Positions 25,630-35,123 of a stretch of 59,181 bases of DNA are shown here, piece by piece. Under the pieces are notes generated by a model. The model saw only the letters and a program-made list of their open reading frames with translations, made no database searches and was not told the origin of the DNA. The stretch lies in NCBI GenBank assembly GCA_029260795.1, contig JAJDCO010000046.1, positions 1-59,181 of the forward strand, written 5' to 3'. Both the position numbers and the translations under genes were made by a program. The stretch is from Planctomycetota bacterium (GTDB lineage Bacteria; Planctomycetota; OFTM77). Every line of letters begins with the position of its first letter. Within the stretch, counting starts at the first letter, position 1.

Positions 25630-26553
25630 ATGCCCTCCACCGATCCGAATCCCGAGTCGGCCCTGCCGTCCACGCACGGCCCCGAGATCGAGCTTCCCGA
25701 TCGGGTAAAGCGCGGTCCTTTCGGGCTCGCCCGTCGACTCTATGACTGGGTCTTGAGCTGGGCCGACAGCAAGCACGGCGCGACGGCACTGTTCCTGCTC
25801 GCCTTTGCCGAGTCGTCGTTCTTCCCGATCCCGCCGGACATCCTACTGATCGCACTCTGCATCGGCGCCACGACGCGCTCGTTCAAGTTCGCCCTCATCT
25901 GCTCGGTGGCTTCGGTGCTCGGAGGCGCGTTCGGCTACCTGATCGGCTGGGCACTGTTCCAACCGCTCGTGAACCCCGTCATCGAGTGGCTCGGGTGGGA
26001 AGGCCCGATGGCGGAAGCCAATCGGCTGTACCGCGAGCACGACGTCTGGATCGTGTTCATCGCCGGGTTCTCACCGATTCCCTACAAGGTGTTCACGATC
26101 CTGGCCGGCTTCGCGAGCCTGAGCTTCGTGCCCTTCCTGCTGGCCTCGATCGTGGGACGCTCGGCGCGCTTCTTTCTCGTCGCCGGGCTGATCTACAAGT
26201 TCGGGCCGGGCATTCAGAGCTTCATCGACAAGTACTTCAACACGATCACGATCGGATTCGTCGTGCTGCTGGTCCTGGGCTTTGGAGTGATCGGGCTCCT
26301 CGGAGACCACGAGCCCGAGATACTCACGGCGATGCAGATCGAGCAGCTCGAGGGTTGGCACCGCACGCTTCAAGGCGGATCGACCGCCGAGCGCAGCCAG
26401 GCGCGTGTCGGCATCGAGACACTTCTCAAGCGCTTCGTCGCCTACCGCCCCGAGCGCCCGGTCGACGATCCCGACAACGTGGCCGCCATCGAGCGCGTCG
26501 AGCGCTGGATCGAGGAAGAGCGCCGAAAGCGTCAAGCCGCCGACGACGAGTAG
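25630..26553 (+). CDS. DedA/YqaA-family (VTT domain) membrane protein
   Basis: 307 residues from ATG 25630 (in-frame upstream ATG 25579 judged less likely). Central SNARE-associated/VTT domain: FAESSFFPIPPDILLIAL, ASVLGGAFGYLIGWALF, and FIAGFSPIPYKVFTILAGF with the conserved Arg in GRSARFF. Four to five membrane helices between about residues 45 and 225, then a charged cytoplasmic tail. DedA-family proteins are undecaprenyl-phosphate or phospholipid transporters/flippases (family knowledge). The exact substrate is not readable from sequence. Confidence 0.85.
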   Translation: MPSTDPNPESALPSTHGPEIELPDRVKRGPFGLARRLYDWVLSWADSKHGATALFLLAFAESSFFPIPPDILLIALCIGATTRSFKFALICSVASVLGGAFGYLIGWALFQPLVNPVIEWLGWEGPMAEANRLYREHDVWIVFIAGFSPIPYKVFTILAGFASLSFVPFLLASIVGRSARFFLVAGLIYKFGPGIQSFIDKYFNTITIGFVVLLVLGFGVIGLLGDHEPEILTAMQIEQLEGWHRTLQGGSTAERSQARVGIETLLKRFVAYRPERPVDDPDNVAAIERVERWIEEERRKRQAADDE

Positions 26554-26658
26554 CACCGTCGCAGAGGCCTTCTTCCGGCTCCGTTGCGTGCCACCTCGCC
26601 ACCCGCTATCGTGGCCCCACGTCACGGCGCGTCTTCCCGCCGCCCTCCCGGAGGCATC

Positions 26659-29436
26659 ATGGCCCCTCCGCATCGCCTGTTCTTGATCGATGGCTCGGCA
26701 TTGGCCTATCGATCCCACTTCGCGTTCGTGCGCAACCCGCTCGTGAACTCGAAGGGCGTCAACACCTCGGCCGCCTACGGCTTCACGATGACGCTGCGGA
26801 GCCTGCTCGAGAAGGAGCAACCCACCCACATCGCCGTCGTCTTCGATCCGCGCGGCAAGACCTTTCGGCACGTGCAGTACGCCGAGTACAAGGCGACCCG
26901 CGACAAGACGCCCGAGGAGCTGGTCGACCAGCTGCCGGCCATCAAGGAGATCGTGGCCGGCTTTGGTGTGCCGGTCTTGGAGAAGGAAGGCTTCGAAGCC
27001 GACGACGTCATCGGCACGCTCGCCGTTCAAGCGGCGGCCGCCGGTTGGGACGTCCTCCTCGTCTCCGGCGACAAGGACTTCATGCAGCTCATCTCTCCGC
27101 ACATCCAGATGTACAACATCATGAAGACGGGCGAGGAGCTCGTCATCATCGACGAAGCGGGTGTCGAGGAGAAGTTCGGTGTCCCTCCGAACAAGGTCAT
27201 CGACGTCTTGGCGCTGATGGGTGACAGCTCGGACAACGTGCCCGGCGTTCCCGGCATCGGCCCGAAGACCGCGACCAAGCTGATCCTCGAGCATGGCGAT
27301 CTCGAGGCCATTCTCTCCAATCCCACCTGCGTGACGGCCAAGGCGCAGCAGAAGAAGATCGCCGACCACATCGATCAAGCGCGCCTCTCACAAGATCTCG
27401 TCACGATCCGCACCAACGTCGAGCTCGAGGTCGGCATCGAGGACCTCGTCCTCGGGGAGCGAGACAGCGACACGCTGGCCGAGCACTTCCGCGAGTTCGA
27501 GTTCCGCAACCTGCTCGATCAGGTCAGTGCCGGAGCCGACGACGATCGTCACGAGTACGTCACCATCCGCGACCGCAAGGGCTACGACGCGCTGCTCGAC
27601 CAGCTCCGAAAGGCCAAGAGCTTCACGGTCGACACCGAGACCACCGCACTCGACGAGCGCTCGGCCGAGCTGGTGGGCTTCTCGTTCTGCTTCGAGACCC
27701 GGCAAGCCACCTACCTCCCCGTCAACCTCGAGCAGCCGATCTTCGGCGAGGCGGGTCGCAAGCCGGGTGGCCAAGGGGATCTCTTCGACGAGCCCGACCT
27801 CGGCTCCGCCTTCGAGGCACGGGGTGATCTGAAGCGGTTCATCGAGGACCTCCGACCGGTGCTCGAAAACCCGGCAGTCGAGAAGTGTGGTCAGAACCTC
27901 AAGTACGACCTCGCGGTCCTCGCCAACTACGGCGTCGAGCTTCGCGGCATCGGCTTCGACACCATGATCGCTTCCTATCTCCTCACGCCCGACCTTCGCC
28001 AGCACAACCTCGACTTCCTGTCGCTCAAGTACCTCAACTACCGAAAGATTCCGACCAGCGACCTGATCGGCAAGGGCCGCAGCCAGAAGACGATGGCCGA
28101 GGTGCCGATCGACGAGGTCGGCGAGTACGCCTGCGAAGACGTCGACATCTGCTTGCGCTTGCGGGAAGTGCTCGAGCCGCAGCTCGAAAGCCTCGAGCTG
28201 CGGAAGCTGTTCGATGAGATCGAGATGCCGCTCGTCCCCGTGCTCGGTCGGATGGAAGGCTACGGAATCGCGATCGACCGCGAGCACTTCGCGAGGCTCT
28301 CCAAGACGCTCGGCGAGCAGATCGTCCACCTCGAGCGCGACATCCACGCCCTGGCCGGTGAGCCCTTCAACATCAACTCACCGCGGCAGCTCGGGGCGAT
28401 CCTGTTCGACAAGCTCGAGCTTCAGAAGATCACCTCGCTCAAGCGAGTCAAGAAGACCAAGACCGGATACGCCACCGACCAGTCGGTGCTCGAGGTGATG
28501 GCGCCGGACCATCCGCTGCCGGCCAAGCTGCTCGAGTATCGTCAGCTCACCAAGCTCAAGAGCACGTACGTGGACGCCCTGCCGCAGCTCGTGCATCCGC
28601 GCACTGGACGCATTCACACGTCCTTCAAACAGACCGTCGCGGCGACCGGGCGCCTGTCGTCGGCGGACCCGAACCTGCAGAACATCCCGATCCGCACCGA
28701 GATCGGCCGCGAGCTCCGCAAGGCCTTCATCCCCGAGCCCGGCTGGAAGATGATCTCGGCCGACTACAGCCAGATCGAGCTGCGCCTCATGGCCCACCTC
28801 TCCGACGACCCCAAGCTTCGGGAGGCCTTCGAGAGCGGCGCCGACATTCACGCCGCGACTGCCAGCCTGATCTTCGGCTACCCCCTCGACGAGGTGACGC
28901 CCGAGATCCGCTCGCGGGCCAAGAGCATCAACTTCGGCGTGCTGTACGGCATGGGCCCGCAGCGTCTGGCGCGAGAGACGGGCATGACCTTCCAAGAGGC
29001 CAAGACCTTCATCGAGGCGTACTTCCTGACCTACCCGAAGGTCAAGGAGTTCATCGACCAGACGATCGAGAAGGCGCGCCGGCAAGGTTACGTGACCACG
29101 CTCCTCGGCCGCCGCCGCTACATCGCCGAGATCGACAGCTCCAAGTCGGTGGTCCGCTCCAACGCCGAGAACGCCGCGATCAACACGCCCCTCCAGGGCT
29201 CGGCCGCCGACTTGATCAAGAAGGCGATGATCGCCGTCGACCGCCGCATCCAGGACGAGAAGCTCCAGACCCGCATGCTGCTTCAGGTGCATGACGAGCT
29301 GGTGCTCGAGTCGCCCGTCGACGAGGTCGAGACGGCCGTCGATCTGGTGCGAAAGGAGATGACCGACGCCCTCGAGCTGTCGGTGCCGGTGATCGTCGAC
29401 GTCGGCATCGGTGACAACTGGTACGAAGCGCACTGA
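26659..29436 (+). CDS. polA: DNA polymerase I
   Basis: 925 residues from ATG 26659 with ggaggc just upstream. Three domains: N-terminal 5'-3' exonuclease/FEN (FLIDGSALAYRSHF, EADDVIGTLA, SGDKDFMQL, GDSSDNVPGVPGIGPKTA); 3'-5' proofreading exonuclease with intact catalytic Asp325/Glu327 (VDTETTALDE) and NLKYDLAVL; and the polymerase (palm motif A SADYSQIELR with Asp702, motif B RRQ.. region with RAKSINFGVLYGMG, motif C QVHDELVLE with Asp879). All catalytic residues present, so a full repair polymerase. The downstream secreted GDPD starts 31 bp after the stop. Confidence 0.96.
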   Translation: MAPPHRLFLIDGSALAYRSHFAFVRNPLVNSKGVNTSAAYGFTMTLRSLLEKEQPTHIAVVFDPRGKTFRHVQYAEYKATRDKTPEELVDQLPAIKEIVAGFGVPVLEKEGFEADDVIGTLAVQAAAAGWDVLLVSGDKDFMQLISPHIQMYNIMKTGEELVIIDEAGVEEKFGVPPNKVIDVLALMGDSSDNVPGVPGIGPKTATKLILEHGDLEAILSNPTCVTAKAQQKKIADHIDQARLSQDLVTIRTNVELEVGIEDLVLGERDSDTLAEHFREFEFRNLLDQVSAGADDDRHEYVTIRDRKGYDALLDQLRKAKSFTVDTETTALDERSAELVGFSFCFETRQATYLPVNLEQPIFGEAGRKPGGQGDLFDEPDLGSAFEARGDLKRFIEDLRPVLENPAVEKCGQNLKYDLAVLANYGVELRGIGFDTMIASYLLTPDLRQHNLDFLSLKYLNYRKIPTSDLIGKGRSQKTMAEVPIDEVGEYACEDVDICLRLREVLEPQLESLELRKLFDEIEMPLVPVLGRMEGYGIAIDREHFARLSKTLGEQIVHLERDIHALAGEPFNINSPRQLGAILFDKLELQKITSLKRVKKTKTGYATDQSVLEVMAPDHPLPAKLLEYRQLTKLKSTYVDALPQLVHPRTGRIHTSFKQTVAATGRLSSADPNLQNIPIRTEIGRELRKAFIPEPGWKMISADYSQIELRLMAHLSDDPKLREAFESGADIHAATASLIFGYPLDEVTPEIRSRAKSINFGVLYGMGPQRLARETGMTFQEAKTFIEAYFLTYPKVKEFIDQTIEKARRQGYVTTLLGRRRYIAEIDSSKSVVRSNAENAAINTPLQGSAADLIKKAMIAVDRRIQDEKLQTRMLLQVHDELVLESPVDEVETAVDLVRKEMTDALELSVPVIVDVGIGDNWYEAH

Positions 29437-29467
29437 GCTCGTCCGCTCCATTCCGAGAGGATCTCCC

Positions 29468-30832
29468 ATGAGACTCCACCCCTTGCTCGCCTGCCTCGCC
29501 CTCGGACTGTGCGGCCTGCCTTCCGCCAGAGGTGCGAGCGGGGACGACGAGTGGAGGAGCGACCAACCGAGTCGGGTCGAGGCGAACGGCGATTCCTTCC
29601 GTCTCACGAGCCCCAGCGCCTCCGACCTCACGCAGGTGATTCTCCCGGAGCGGCGGCTCGAGTCGGGGCGCCTCGAGGCCGACGTGCGCTTCGTCTCGGT
29701 GCTGAACGACGAACGCTGGATCGCGCTGCTCGGCCGCGTCGATGCCGAGGACCCGGAGCCTTATCTCCAGTTCATTGTTCGACGAGACGCGACCGGCAAG
29801 AGCGGCCTCGAGATCGCCCGGCGTTTGAACGACGACTGGCAGATCATCGTGCGGGGACGCGCCGAGAGCGCGCCGTCGCTCGGAACCTGGTTTCATATGG
29901 CACTCGAAGTGGATGGCCAACACGCCCGCGGGTACCTCGACGGGGAGCTGGTCGTCGAGACCTGGTGGCATGGCGGAGCGCCGGGCCTGGGCGTTCCCGG
30001 CTTTCAGGTGTCGGGTGGAGTCGCGGAGGTTCGCGCCATCGAGGCCAACGCGCGGCCGAAGCAGAAGCTCGCGTCGACGTCCGCCGAAGTGACCTGGGTC
30101 GCCCATCGCGGGCTGTCGCGCGAGGCTCCCGAGAACACGCTGGCCTCCTTGAGTGCGGCGATCGAGGCCGGAATCCCCGCTGCCGAGTTTGACGTCCGGA
30201 GCACGATCGACGGCGAGTTAGTGCTGTTTCACGACGACAAGCTGGCCCGTACGACGCGCGGACAAGCCCTCGACCCGCGCCGGCCCGTGCCACAGCCGCT
30301 CCCCGAGTACCTCGCCGCCACCACGATCGCACAGCTCCGTCAGCTCGATGCCGGCTCCTGGATGCACGAGCGCTTCGCGGGCGAAAAGGTGCCAACGCTC
30401 CGCGAGGCGCTGACGCTCTGCCGCGGACGACTCTTGGCAGTGGTGGAGATCAAGGATGTGACGATCGGCTTCGAGGTCGCCCGGCAGATCGCCGAGCTCG
30501 GCATGACCGGCGAAGCGATCGTGATCAGCTTCCATGAGCAAGCATTGCGCGACGTCCGGAGTACCGTGCCCGAGATCCCGACCGCCTTGCTCGACGGCGA
30601 CGTGCCGTCGGTGGTCACGACCGAGCACATCGACGCGCTCATCGGCCGCGCTCGCCGGATCGGCGCGAACGCCCTCGACTTGTCATATCGTTGGATCACG
30701 CCCGAGCTGGTCCGGCGAGTGCGCCGGCGAGGCCTCGGCCTGTATGTCTACACCGTCAACGACCCCGAGCTGGCGGATTGGCTGATTGGGCTAGGCGTCA
30801 CCGGAATCACGTCCGATCGAAGACCCCGGTAA
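29468..30832 (+). CDS. Secreted glycerophosphodiester phosphodiesterase with N-terminal beta-sandwich domain
   Basis: 454 residues from ATG 29468, preceded by gagagga. Signal peptide (MRLHPLLACLALGLCGLPSA). Residues about 25-195 look like a concanavalin-like/LamG or 3-keto-disaccharide-hydrolase type domain (GTWFHMALEVDGQHARGYLDG). About 205-454 is a GDPD TIM barrel: VAHRGLSREAPENTLAS (catalytic His-Arg), AEFDVRSTIDGELVLFHDD (Glu-x-Asp and His-Asp), LAVVEIKD, and YVYTVNDPELADWL. Hydrolyses glycerophosphodiesters to glycerol-3-phosphate in the periplasm or outside. Placed 31 bp after polA, possibly co-transcribed but functionally unrelated. Confidence 0.9.
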   Translation: MRLHPLLACLALGLCGLPSARGASGDDEWRSDQPSRVEANGDSFRLTSPSASDLTQVILPERRLESGRLEADVRFVSVLNDERWIALLGRVDAEDPEPYLQFIVRRDATGKSGLEIARRLNDDWQIIVRGRAESAPSLGTWFHMALEVDGQHARGYLDGELVVETWWHGGAPGLGVPGFQVSGGVAEVRAIEANARPKQKLASTSAEVTWVAHRGLSREAPENTLASLSAAIEAGIPAAEFDVRSTIDGELVLFHDDKLARTTRGQALDPRRPVPQPLPEYLAATTIAQLRQLDAGSWMHERFAGEKVPTLREALTLCRGRLLAVVEIKDVTIGFEVARQIAELGMTGEAIVISFHEQALRDVRSTVPEIPTALLDGDVPSVVTTEHIDALIGRARRIGANALDLSYRWITPELVRRVRRRGLGLYVYTVNDPELADWLIGLGVTGITSDRRPR

Positions 30833-30956
30833 AAGCAGAGCCGCACACGGCATTCGTCACGGGCGCAAATGTGAGAACGATGACAACGGCGCGCAGTCAG
30901 ACCGGCGAAGAGCAGTTGGTGAGTAAGCGGGAATCCTCCTGCTCAGGATCGCGTTC

Positions 30957-31325
30957 TCACGGATCCGCGAAGAGCTCCTTCAGCATGCGATCCGGATTCT
31001 CCAGGAATGCACGCGTGATGAAGTAGTGCTCGGTATCTCGATACTCCACTGCTTGAGTGGCCTCTTCTCCAACTCCCCACCCGAGCCACCCGATCCGGCC
31101 GCCCCGCGCCCCTTTGGCCTGAGCCTCGGTCAGGCGGACGGAGGCTACCGGTTCCGCTTGGAAACCGATCTCGCCGCTATCCTGCGATTGGGGATACGCT
31201 GACGCGAGGCCGTCCGGTCTTTCTCGATCGGCGTTGATCTGGCGGACTGCATGCGACAAGCTCGTTCGAAAGTCGGTGGCTCTGGTTCCCGATAATGCTC
31301 TCGAGAGGCTCGCGCCATGTCGCAT
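30957..31325 (-). CDS. Possible small protein (weak)
   Basis: 122-codon frame whose C-terminal half has a protein-like composition (GRIGWLGWGVGEEATQAVEY, then RDTEHYFITRAFLENPDRML). The N-terminal part overlaps the start of the plus-strand gene at 31317 by 9 bp, and the start codon is uncertain. No family recognised. It could be the 3' remnant of a decayed gene. The preceding stretch 30833-30956 holds nothing recognisable. Confidence 0.3.
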   Translation of the reverse strand: MRHGASLSRALSGTRATDFRTSLSHAVRQINADRERPDGLASAYPQSQDSGEIGFQAEPVASVRLTEAQAKGARGGRIGWLGWGVGEEATQAVEYRDTEHYFITRAFLENPDRMLKELFADP

Positions 31326-32768
31326 CGCCTCGCGTCGACCGTCTTGGCATTGCTCCTGGCCCTCCTGCTCGTCGAGGCGGCCGTCGCCCAAGAGCGGCGA
31401 TCCGAGCCACTCGACTTCGGTGGACGACCGCCCTCCCAGATCGAGCCCGGGTTGCTCCTGGTCGTTCCTTTCCCGGATCCGCAAGAGCGTCTCGAGAGGT
31501 TGCGCGAGCTCAATCGAACGAGCGAACGGCTCAGCCGTGCACTCCGCGAGATTCGGTTCGAGGAGGCCGACGGCGGTGTGCGCGTCCGCTTACCCACGTC
31601 GACTCCCGATGAGCCTGAGCGCGACTGGGTCCTGTGGCGGCCCCGGGTCGATGGAGTCTATGAGCCAATTCGACAGGCGATCGAGGAGATCGATCTCCCT
31701 CAGGACTCGATGCTCGTGCTTCGATCCGGGCGAGGCCCGTCCGTCCCCTTGACCGAGAGCGAAACGACGCTCCCCTCACGCGGCTTGTTCGCACGCGTCG
31801 AGCCGGGTGGGCAGCTGAAGAAGCACTCGGTCCGACTCGACATTCGCGCCACCCGAGTCCCGGTCCGCTGGGATCCCCAAGTCAGTGCCTACGCCGCCGA
31901 GCTCGTGCTGCTGTGTCGGGAAGAATCCGACGACCTCGACCCAATCACTCTGCCTCGAGCGATCGAGCTCCAGTTCCTTGTGGAAGGCAGCGGCACGGTC
32001 GAGCCCGACCGCGTCCGCATCGGCGGGACGGGCCTCGGGGGCAACCGAGTGCTCTTCCATTCCGACGATCATCGACAGGATGCACGTATCATCGCCGTCT
32101 CGCCCGCGTGGGGCGAACACGCGTGCACGCTCGAGATCGCGCCTGAGCTCGACCGACTGGCGATCGACTTTCGCAAGACCGCGGCGCTCGGCCTCGGTGT
32201 CGAAGAGGTCGAGGTGACGGTGGAGCGCTTCGCTGAAGACGGTCGTCCTTGGGCCGATGACACGCCGCTCACCGTGCGCCTCGAAGGCAACGCCGGCATC
32301 TTCCCGGCCCAAGTCACGATCCCGGCCCACAACAGCCAAGCCGTTTCGTCGCTGCGTACCTCGGGCTTCGAAGACATTCGATTGAAGGCCGTGATGGGCA
32401 GCGTGCGATCCGACGCGGCTGCGCTCGCGCTGCGCTTCCCTTGGCTGCTTCTGGTGCTGACGAGCGTCTTCGGTGCGCTCGGCGGCTTCTTCCGGGGCCG
32501 TCACGAAGGAGCCGAGGCGGAAGCACCGGCGGAGCGGCGACGTCGCATCCGCAACCGCTCGGTCTTCGGATCGTTGACCGGGTTCGTCCTAGTCGCGCTC
32601 GTGGCGCTGGGCTTGAATGTTTCCGAGATCGATGCACCGCTGGTGCTCAGCGAGCTCGGCTGCTCAGTCGTGGCCATCGTCGGCGGATGGACCGGCGCCA
32701 CCGTGTTCTCACTCGTCAGCACTCGACTCGCCGAACGCCGCGACGCGCCCGAAGGAGATCCCGGATGA
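31317..32768 (+). CDS. Exported membrane protein of unknown function
   Basis: 483 residues. Signal peptide (MSHRLASTVLALLLALLLVE, cleaved near AAVAQE). A large extracytoplasmic part with a helical segment (QERLERLRELNRTSERLSRA) is followed by beta-rich Ig/big-like stretches (VTVERFAEDGRPWADDTPLT). Three hydrophobic segments lie near the C-terminus (about residues 375-395, 415-435 and 450-470) with a charged loop between the first two. No recognised domain. Overlaps the next lipoprotein gene by ATGA, so the two products probably act together in the envelope. Confidence 0.65.
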   Translation: MSHRLASTVLALLLALLLVEAAVAQERRSEPLDFGGRPPSQIEPGLLLVVPFPDPQERLERLRELNRTSERLSRALREIRFEEADGGVRVRLPTSTPDEPERDWVLWRPRVDGVYEPIRQAIEEIDLPQDSMLVLRSGRGPSVPLTESETTLPSRGLFARVEPGGQLKKHSVRLDIRATRVPVRWDPQVSAYAAELVLLCREESDDLDPITLPRAIELQFLVEGSGTVEPDRVRIGGTGLGGNRVLFHSDDHRQDARIIAVSPAWGEHACTLEIAPELDRLAIDFRKTAALGLGVEEVEVTVERFAEDGRPWADDTPLTVRLEGNAGIFPAQVTIPAHNSQAVSSLRTSGFEDIRLKAVMGSVRSDAAALALRFPWLLLVLTSVFGALGGFFRGRHEGAEAEAPAERRRRIRNRSVFGSLTGFVLVALVALGLNVSEIDAPLVLSELGCSVVAIVGGWTGATVFSLVSTRLAERRDAPEGDPG

Positions 32769-34246
32769 TGCGCATACTCGCCCTCCTCGCCTTCGTGCCA
32801 CTCGCCGCGTGCGGCGAGCCGCTGCCCGTCTCCAATCCGACGGCCGTCGAACGGGACATGATCGCCTTGGTCCCCGACAAGACTTTCTGCGTCGTGTACA
32901 CACCGAAGATGGGTCCGCTTGTCGCCAACCTGGATGCCTTTTTCGAGATCCACCTCGACAGAGAGATCGGGCGGCACGCCAATCCCGAGAGGCCCGGACT
33001 GATCGCCTGGTCGGCGGGCTCCCTCCTCGATCCGATTGGCCAGTGGTCGCTGATCTTCCACGCCCGTGACCGCGAGGCACTGCGCACCGACGCCGAGCGG
33101 TCCGAGCGCCATGTCGCGACCCGCGGGGACTTCTCCGCGATCTCCCCCGAGCCGATCCGGCGACAGGGTGGGCGGCATGTTCAGGATCTTCTGCGGGGCT
33201 TGCCTCCCGGGGACGCGGCCTTGCGACTCGACCTCGATCGCGCCGGCCCACGCTTGTTGGCGAGCATCGTCGCGATCCATGCGCTCGGGAATCGCGATCG
33301 CGGATCACTGGTGGACGCTTTCGCGCAGCTTGCCCAGGACCATCGCGAATTCTTCACGAGCCTCGACGACCTGGCCGACACCTGGCACCTCCTGGACGCC
33401 GGAATCCGGGTGGACCCGGATCGTCTCGAGATCGACTGGAGGCTGGTCGGGCGGGAGCGCGCGCTCGAAGAGCTGCCGGGAGACCTGGCGGGCCTCGTCG
33501 CCCGCTTGCCGGACCGCGACATTCAGCTCGCCTTTCGAACGGAGCCGGGCCCCCTTCTGTTCGGTGTCGGACTGATGCGATTGCTCTCGCTGTCACCGGA
33601 CCCAGACGTTTCGGAGCTCTCCAAGAAAGTACTCTCCGCGCTCGAAACCATGAGCAGCCTGGCCGGACAGATGCGCGGTGCCAACGCGAGCGCCTGGGAG
33701 ATCGACGAGGATGGCTTCCTCGACGGCACCTGGCTCATGGAGGTGAACGACGGCCGGACGTTTGTCGAGGAGCTCGCGAACACTCACACCGACCTTCTTG
33801 GCGTTCTGGGCGACCCGGGATTCCGATTCCAGTTGCTCGAACCCGATTTGAGCCTCGAAACGGGCCGAGCGACCTTCCGAGGAACACTGGCGTGGCCGAT
33901 TTTTAGCGATTCGGGCGACAAGTCCGTAACGACTCCCACTCAGGACCAAGCTCGGTTGCCGATTCAGTACTTCGGGCAAGACGGATGGGTCGCGTCGGCG
34001 ATCGGAAGCTCGGTGAAAGACCTCGAGGCGCTCAGAGCCACTTGGCATGTACCGGCGGGAGCGCCGAGCCCCACTCTGCAGGCGCTTCTGAAGAAGGCGG
34101 GAAAAGAGCCACTCCTGATCGGACGCTTTCGGCTCCCCGAGCCGCTCGACACCCGCCCCGAGCACGGCAACCCGCGCTTGGAGCTCTACGCCGCGCGCTC
34201 TCGCTTCGACGTCCGCGGCGGCGTGCTCTTCGAACGGTTCAGATGA
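32765..34246 (+). CDS. Lipoprotein of unknown function
   Basis: 493 residues from the ATG in the ATGA overlap with the upstream membrane protein (an ATG directly after it is an alternative). Signal peptide with lipobox LAAC (MMRILALLAFVPLAAC). The body is acidic, mixed alpha/beta, without recognisable motifs; composition recalls DUF3352-like lipoproteins (MIALVPDKTFCVVYTPKMG), a tentative resemblance. The 3' end overlaps the convergent methyltransferase by 8 bp. Confidence 0.65.
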   Translation: MMRILALLAFVPLAACGEPLPVSNPTAVERDMIALVPDKTFCVVYTPKMGPLVANLDAFFEIHLDREIGRHANPERPGLIAWSAGSLLDPIGQWSLIFHARDREALRTDAERSERHVATRGDFSAISPEPIRRQGGRHVQDLLRGLPPGDAALRLDLDRAGPRLLASIVAIHALGNRDRGSLVDAFAQLAQDHREFFTSLDDLADTWHLLDAGIRVDPDRLEIDWRLVGRERALEELPGDLAGLVARLPDRDIQLAFRTEPGPLLFGVGLMRLLSLSPDPDVSELSKKVLSALETMSSLAGQMRGANASAWEIDEDGFLDGTWLMEVNDGRTFVEELANTHTDLLGVLGDPGFRFQLLEPDLSLETGRATFRGTLAWPIFSDSGDKSVTTPTQDQARLPIQYFGQDGWVASAIGSSVKDLEALRATWHVPAGAPSPTLQALLKKAGKEPLLIGRFRLPEPLDTRPEHGNPRLELYAARSRFDVRGGVLFERFR

Positions 34247-34961
34247 CTTCCTGGGTGGATCTCGGCACCAGCGTCACGACCCACTGCTCGGAGATCCAGG
34301 GTGCGACACCGCGGGCGGAATGAATCTCGAAGCCAGCGGTTGCGGCCTCCCACCTCAACGTCGCGAGAGGAATGCAGACTCGACTCTGGGGGGCACGCCC
34401 TCGTCTCTGCCGGAATCGGCGACGCCAATCCTGAAGCGCTCCGCTGCGGAAGAACGTCACGACGGCACTCCGACGGCAGACGCGATGGATCTCGTCGAGG
34501 ATGCGGATACGAGCTGCCGAGCTCGGCACGTGATGCAGCAAGCGCACGCAGGTCACGACGTCGAAGGCGTCATCGTCAAAAGGCAGCCGCTCGGCTTCAC
34601 CCACGACGAAGGTGGCGCCAGGAACGTTCGCACGGGCCCGCTTCACCATCACCGGTGAAACGTCGAGACCGACCAGTCGCCTGCCCCCGCCGCAGATGCA
34701 CTCCGCGATGCGCCCCGATCCACAAGCCAAGTCGAGCACGCTCGAGACGCCCGCAATTCGATCGAGGGCGCAACGCAGCAGCCGCAGCTCCCGAGTATCT
34801 CGACGCCGTGATCCACGGACGAAGCGCCGGTCGTCGTAGAACTCGGCGCGCGAGTCCGATTGGTAATACTTCTTCGCCGAGTAGCTGCCGTTCGTCGAGC
34901 ACCGCTCTTCCCGCGGCGCTTCCGAACGCTTCTCGTCAATTGCAGGAACGGAGTTCCACAT
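34239..34961 (-). CDS. Class I SAM-dependent methyltransferase
   Basis: 240 residues. Motif I VLDLACGSGRIAE, post-I acidic residue in LVGLDVSPVMVKRA, motif II FDDDAFDVVTCVRLLHHVP. Methyltransf_11-type fold. It is the last gene on the arn strand, 162 bp after arnD, so it may be co-transcribed and could modify a glycan, a lipid, or a quinone-like small molecule. The acceptor is not readable from sequence. Converges with the lipoprotein gene (8-bp overlap). Confidence 0.85.
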   Translation of the reverse strand: MWNSVPAIDEKRSEAPREERCSTNGSYSAKKYYQSDSRAEFYDDRRFVRGSRRRDTRELRLLRCALDRIAGVSSVLDLACGSGRIAECICGGGRRLVGLDVSPVMVKRARANVPGATFVVGEAERLPFDDDAFDVVTCVRLLHHVPSSAARIRILDEIHRVCRRSAVVTFFRSGALQDWRRRFRQRRGRAPQSRVCIPLATLRWEAATAGFEIHSARGVAPWISEQWVVTLVPRSTQEVI

Positions 34962-35123
34962 CGTGCTTCTCGCGAGATGGTCGATGGCCCCGATTCAGCC
35001 GCGGACCCAACCGGTCGACGGACCGACATCTTGCCTGCTCCTGCCTGACCAGAAGATGAACGCTCCCGCTCCATTCCGTGAGAGCGAGCCGCGTCCGACA
35101 TTCTCGGTCGGGAGCGACTCGGC

